Of a stretch of 64,000 bases of DNA, positions 62,529-64,000 are shown in pieces. Below the pieces are notes generated by a model that saw only the letters and a list, made by a program, of their open reading frames with translations, did not search any database and was not told the origin of the DNA. The position numbers and the translations under genes are program-made. The stretch is from contig NC_087171.1 in NCBI RefSeq assembly GCF_035594125.1, positions 19,624,267-19,688,266 on the forward strand, given 5' to 3'. Origin of the DNA: Scylla paramamosain. Taxonomy: Eukaryota > Arthropoda > Malacostraca > Decapoda > Portunidae. Every line of letters starts with the position of its first letter. The stretch's first letter is position 1.

Positions 62529-64000
62529 ATACAACTTTATTTAATTTCCTTTTCCTTCCTTCCCCTCCTTCCTTCTATTATTTCTCCTTTTCTGCCATCC
62601 TTCTTCTATTCTTCCATTCATTTACTAATATATATGCTCTATCTATCATTCAGCTTTACCTAACCTCTTTTCTTTACTCCTTTTAGTTTATTCCTTTCAT
62701 TATTCCCCTTCCATCTAACCTCCTTCACCATCCCTCCCACTCTCCTTCCTTTCTCTCTACCATGTCACATTCACTTCTATCTGTATCCTTCCTTCCCTTC
62801 CCTCACCCCTCTCTGTCATCACCCATCCATATCCTCTCCCCCCTGCGTCCTGGCGTGGCCTCCCTCCACGCCGTCACAATTCATACTGAGTCTCCGATGG
62901 CACTGAAAGGAAGCGATAACCAGCCATTACTTGCTCGGGAATGTGCCGGAGCGTTGAGACTCACCAGCTTGAAAATGGGAAGGTGAGCGACTGGGTTGAG
63001 GTTATCTAGCTCTTGAGGGAAAGAGAGATCGGGGTGAAATAGATGATTGGATAAGAAAAGGTAAAAAGGAAGGGAATTACAAAAATTACAAGACACACAG
63101 ACAATTTAAAACGTTTAGGCGAGGCGAGTCTACTGTTTGTTAGGTAGAAGCTGTTACATAAGATTATATAAGGCTACATAAAGTGTGTTATGTGCTAATT
63201 CACCATTTATCGAGTACTTGTGTCTCACGAGGAGCGGTTAGTGTGTTTTATTGACCATGTGGAAGTCTGAAGAGCCACCTGTAGGTTCGTCCGTTTCGCT
63301 GAGTACTCACAGCGAGGATAACCAGCAGCAGGCCTTGTGTGCCACTGAATATCGTGCTGCTGTGATTTTTTTTACGAGCGTATTTGTAAAGGCTCGCTGC
63401 TGGTGCTTTTTTACTCTCTCTCTCTCTCTCTGTCTTTTTTCTTACGAGACTAACCGTGTCTTCGTCTGTGTTTAGTAAAGAAGGATAAAAAAGTCTTTCT
63501 CTCAGTTGGAGTTCAGGAATTTCCTCTTCTTCGCTGCGTCTCCGGGGAAGAAAAGGAAAGAAAAAAGAAAAAAAAAGAATCTGTTCCGAAGTCAAGTAGA
63601 TGGACTGTTTTGTTTGTTGGTCTGACGGAACTATGTACGCCTCACTGCACGGCTTTTTCTCAGTTTTTTTCTTTTTTTTTACATATATAATGTTTGGTTT
63701 TCATTTGAGACACGACGGATGAGTTTCCTTTGTCTCTCTAAGGATCATATTCTGAAACACTTCTGCGCCGCACCTCCACAGCTTTCAAAAGGCTGTAATT
63801 GGAGCTATACGAATTTTTAAAGGTGTTTTTATGGTTTTTGCAACAGACTGACAAGATTTCCACATCATTAACAGGAGAAACAGTCTTGAGAACCCGGCTG
63901 ATCATGTCTGTGGCATTGGAAAACAGTCATTGGGGTTGGGAGGGAGGAGAACAAAGCGTTTCTGAATACGGGTCTTGGTTGCGTTACTTCTTGTGTGAAT

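Overview
The window looks like non-coding nuclear DNA from an arthropod, most likely a decapod crustacean. Three things suggest this: an interspersed TTAGG/TAAGG array (TTAGG is the usual arthropod telomere unit), an extreme load of long (GA)n/(CT)n and (GT)n/(CA)n microsatellites, and a Ty3/Gypsy-type LTR retrotransposon. The taxon is an inference; nothing here identifies a species. I found no host protein-coding exon, rRNA, tRNA, snRNA gene or CRISPR array that I can support. Nearly all long open frames are translations of simple repeats (Ser-Leu, Arg-Glu, Cys-Val and His-Thr alternations) or of pyrimidine-rich tracts.

The one clear gene-bearing object is a complete-looking LTR retrotransposon on the minus strand at 46180-49984 (3,805 bp). 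It has two 228-bp LTRs that I read as identical, TG...CA ends, a 5-bp target duplication CATAT on both sides, a primer-binding site directly next to the 5' LTR, a purine tract directly next to the 3' LTR, and one long frame. From the first ATG (49707) the frame encodes 1,053 residues in the order Gag (with a CCHC knuckle), aspartic protease (DSGA) and integrase (HHCC, D-D-35-E and a C-terminal GPY/F-like region). The reverse transcriptase and RNase H domains are missing. The sequence jumps from the conserved leader before RT straight to the residues that normally follow RNase H, and the frame is kept. This is therefore a young insertion of an element that cannot copy itself, presumably moved by enzymes from a relative elsewhere in the genome. 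It is the most interesting object in the window.

The rest is a repeat landscape. Region 1-6.5 kb holds a 133-bp tandem duplication, pyrimidine-rich and purine-rich domains, a (GA)78 tract, a (GT)/(CA) inverted pair, a possible tRNA-derived SINE and a degenerate 114-bp x3 tandem repeat. Region 6.5-19 kb is mostly unique-looking AT-rich DNA with microsatellites and a CCTTA/CCTAA-like array. Region 19-23 kb holds the TTAGG higher-order array and two retroposon-like dispersed repeats. Region 23-46 kb is microsatellite-dense with small tandem duplications. Region 50-64 kb is again microsatellite-dense, ending in trinucleotide clusters. By my hand tally, (GA)/(CT) tracts total about 2.8 kb in some 30 blocks, and (GT)/(CA) tracts about 1.4 kb.
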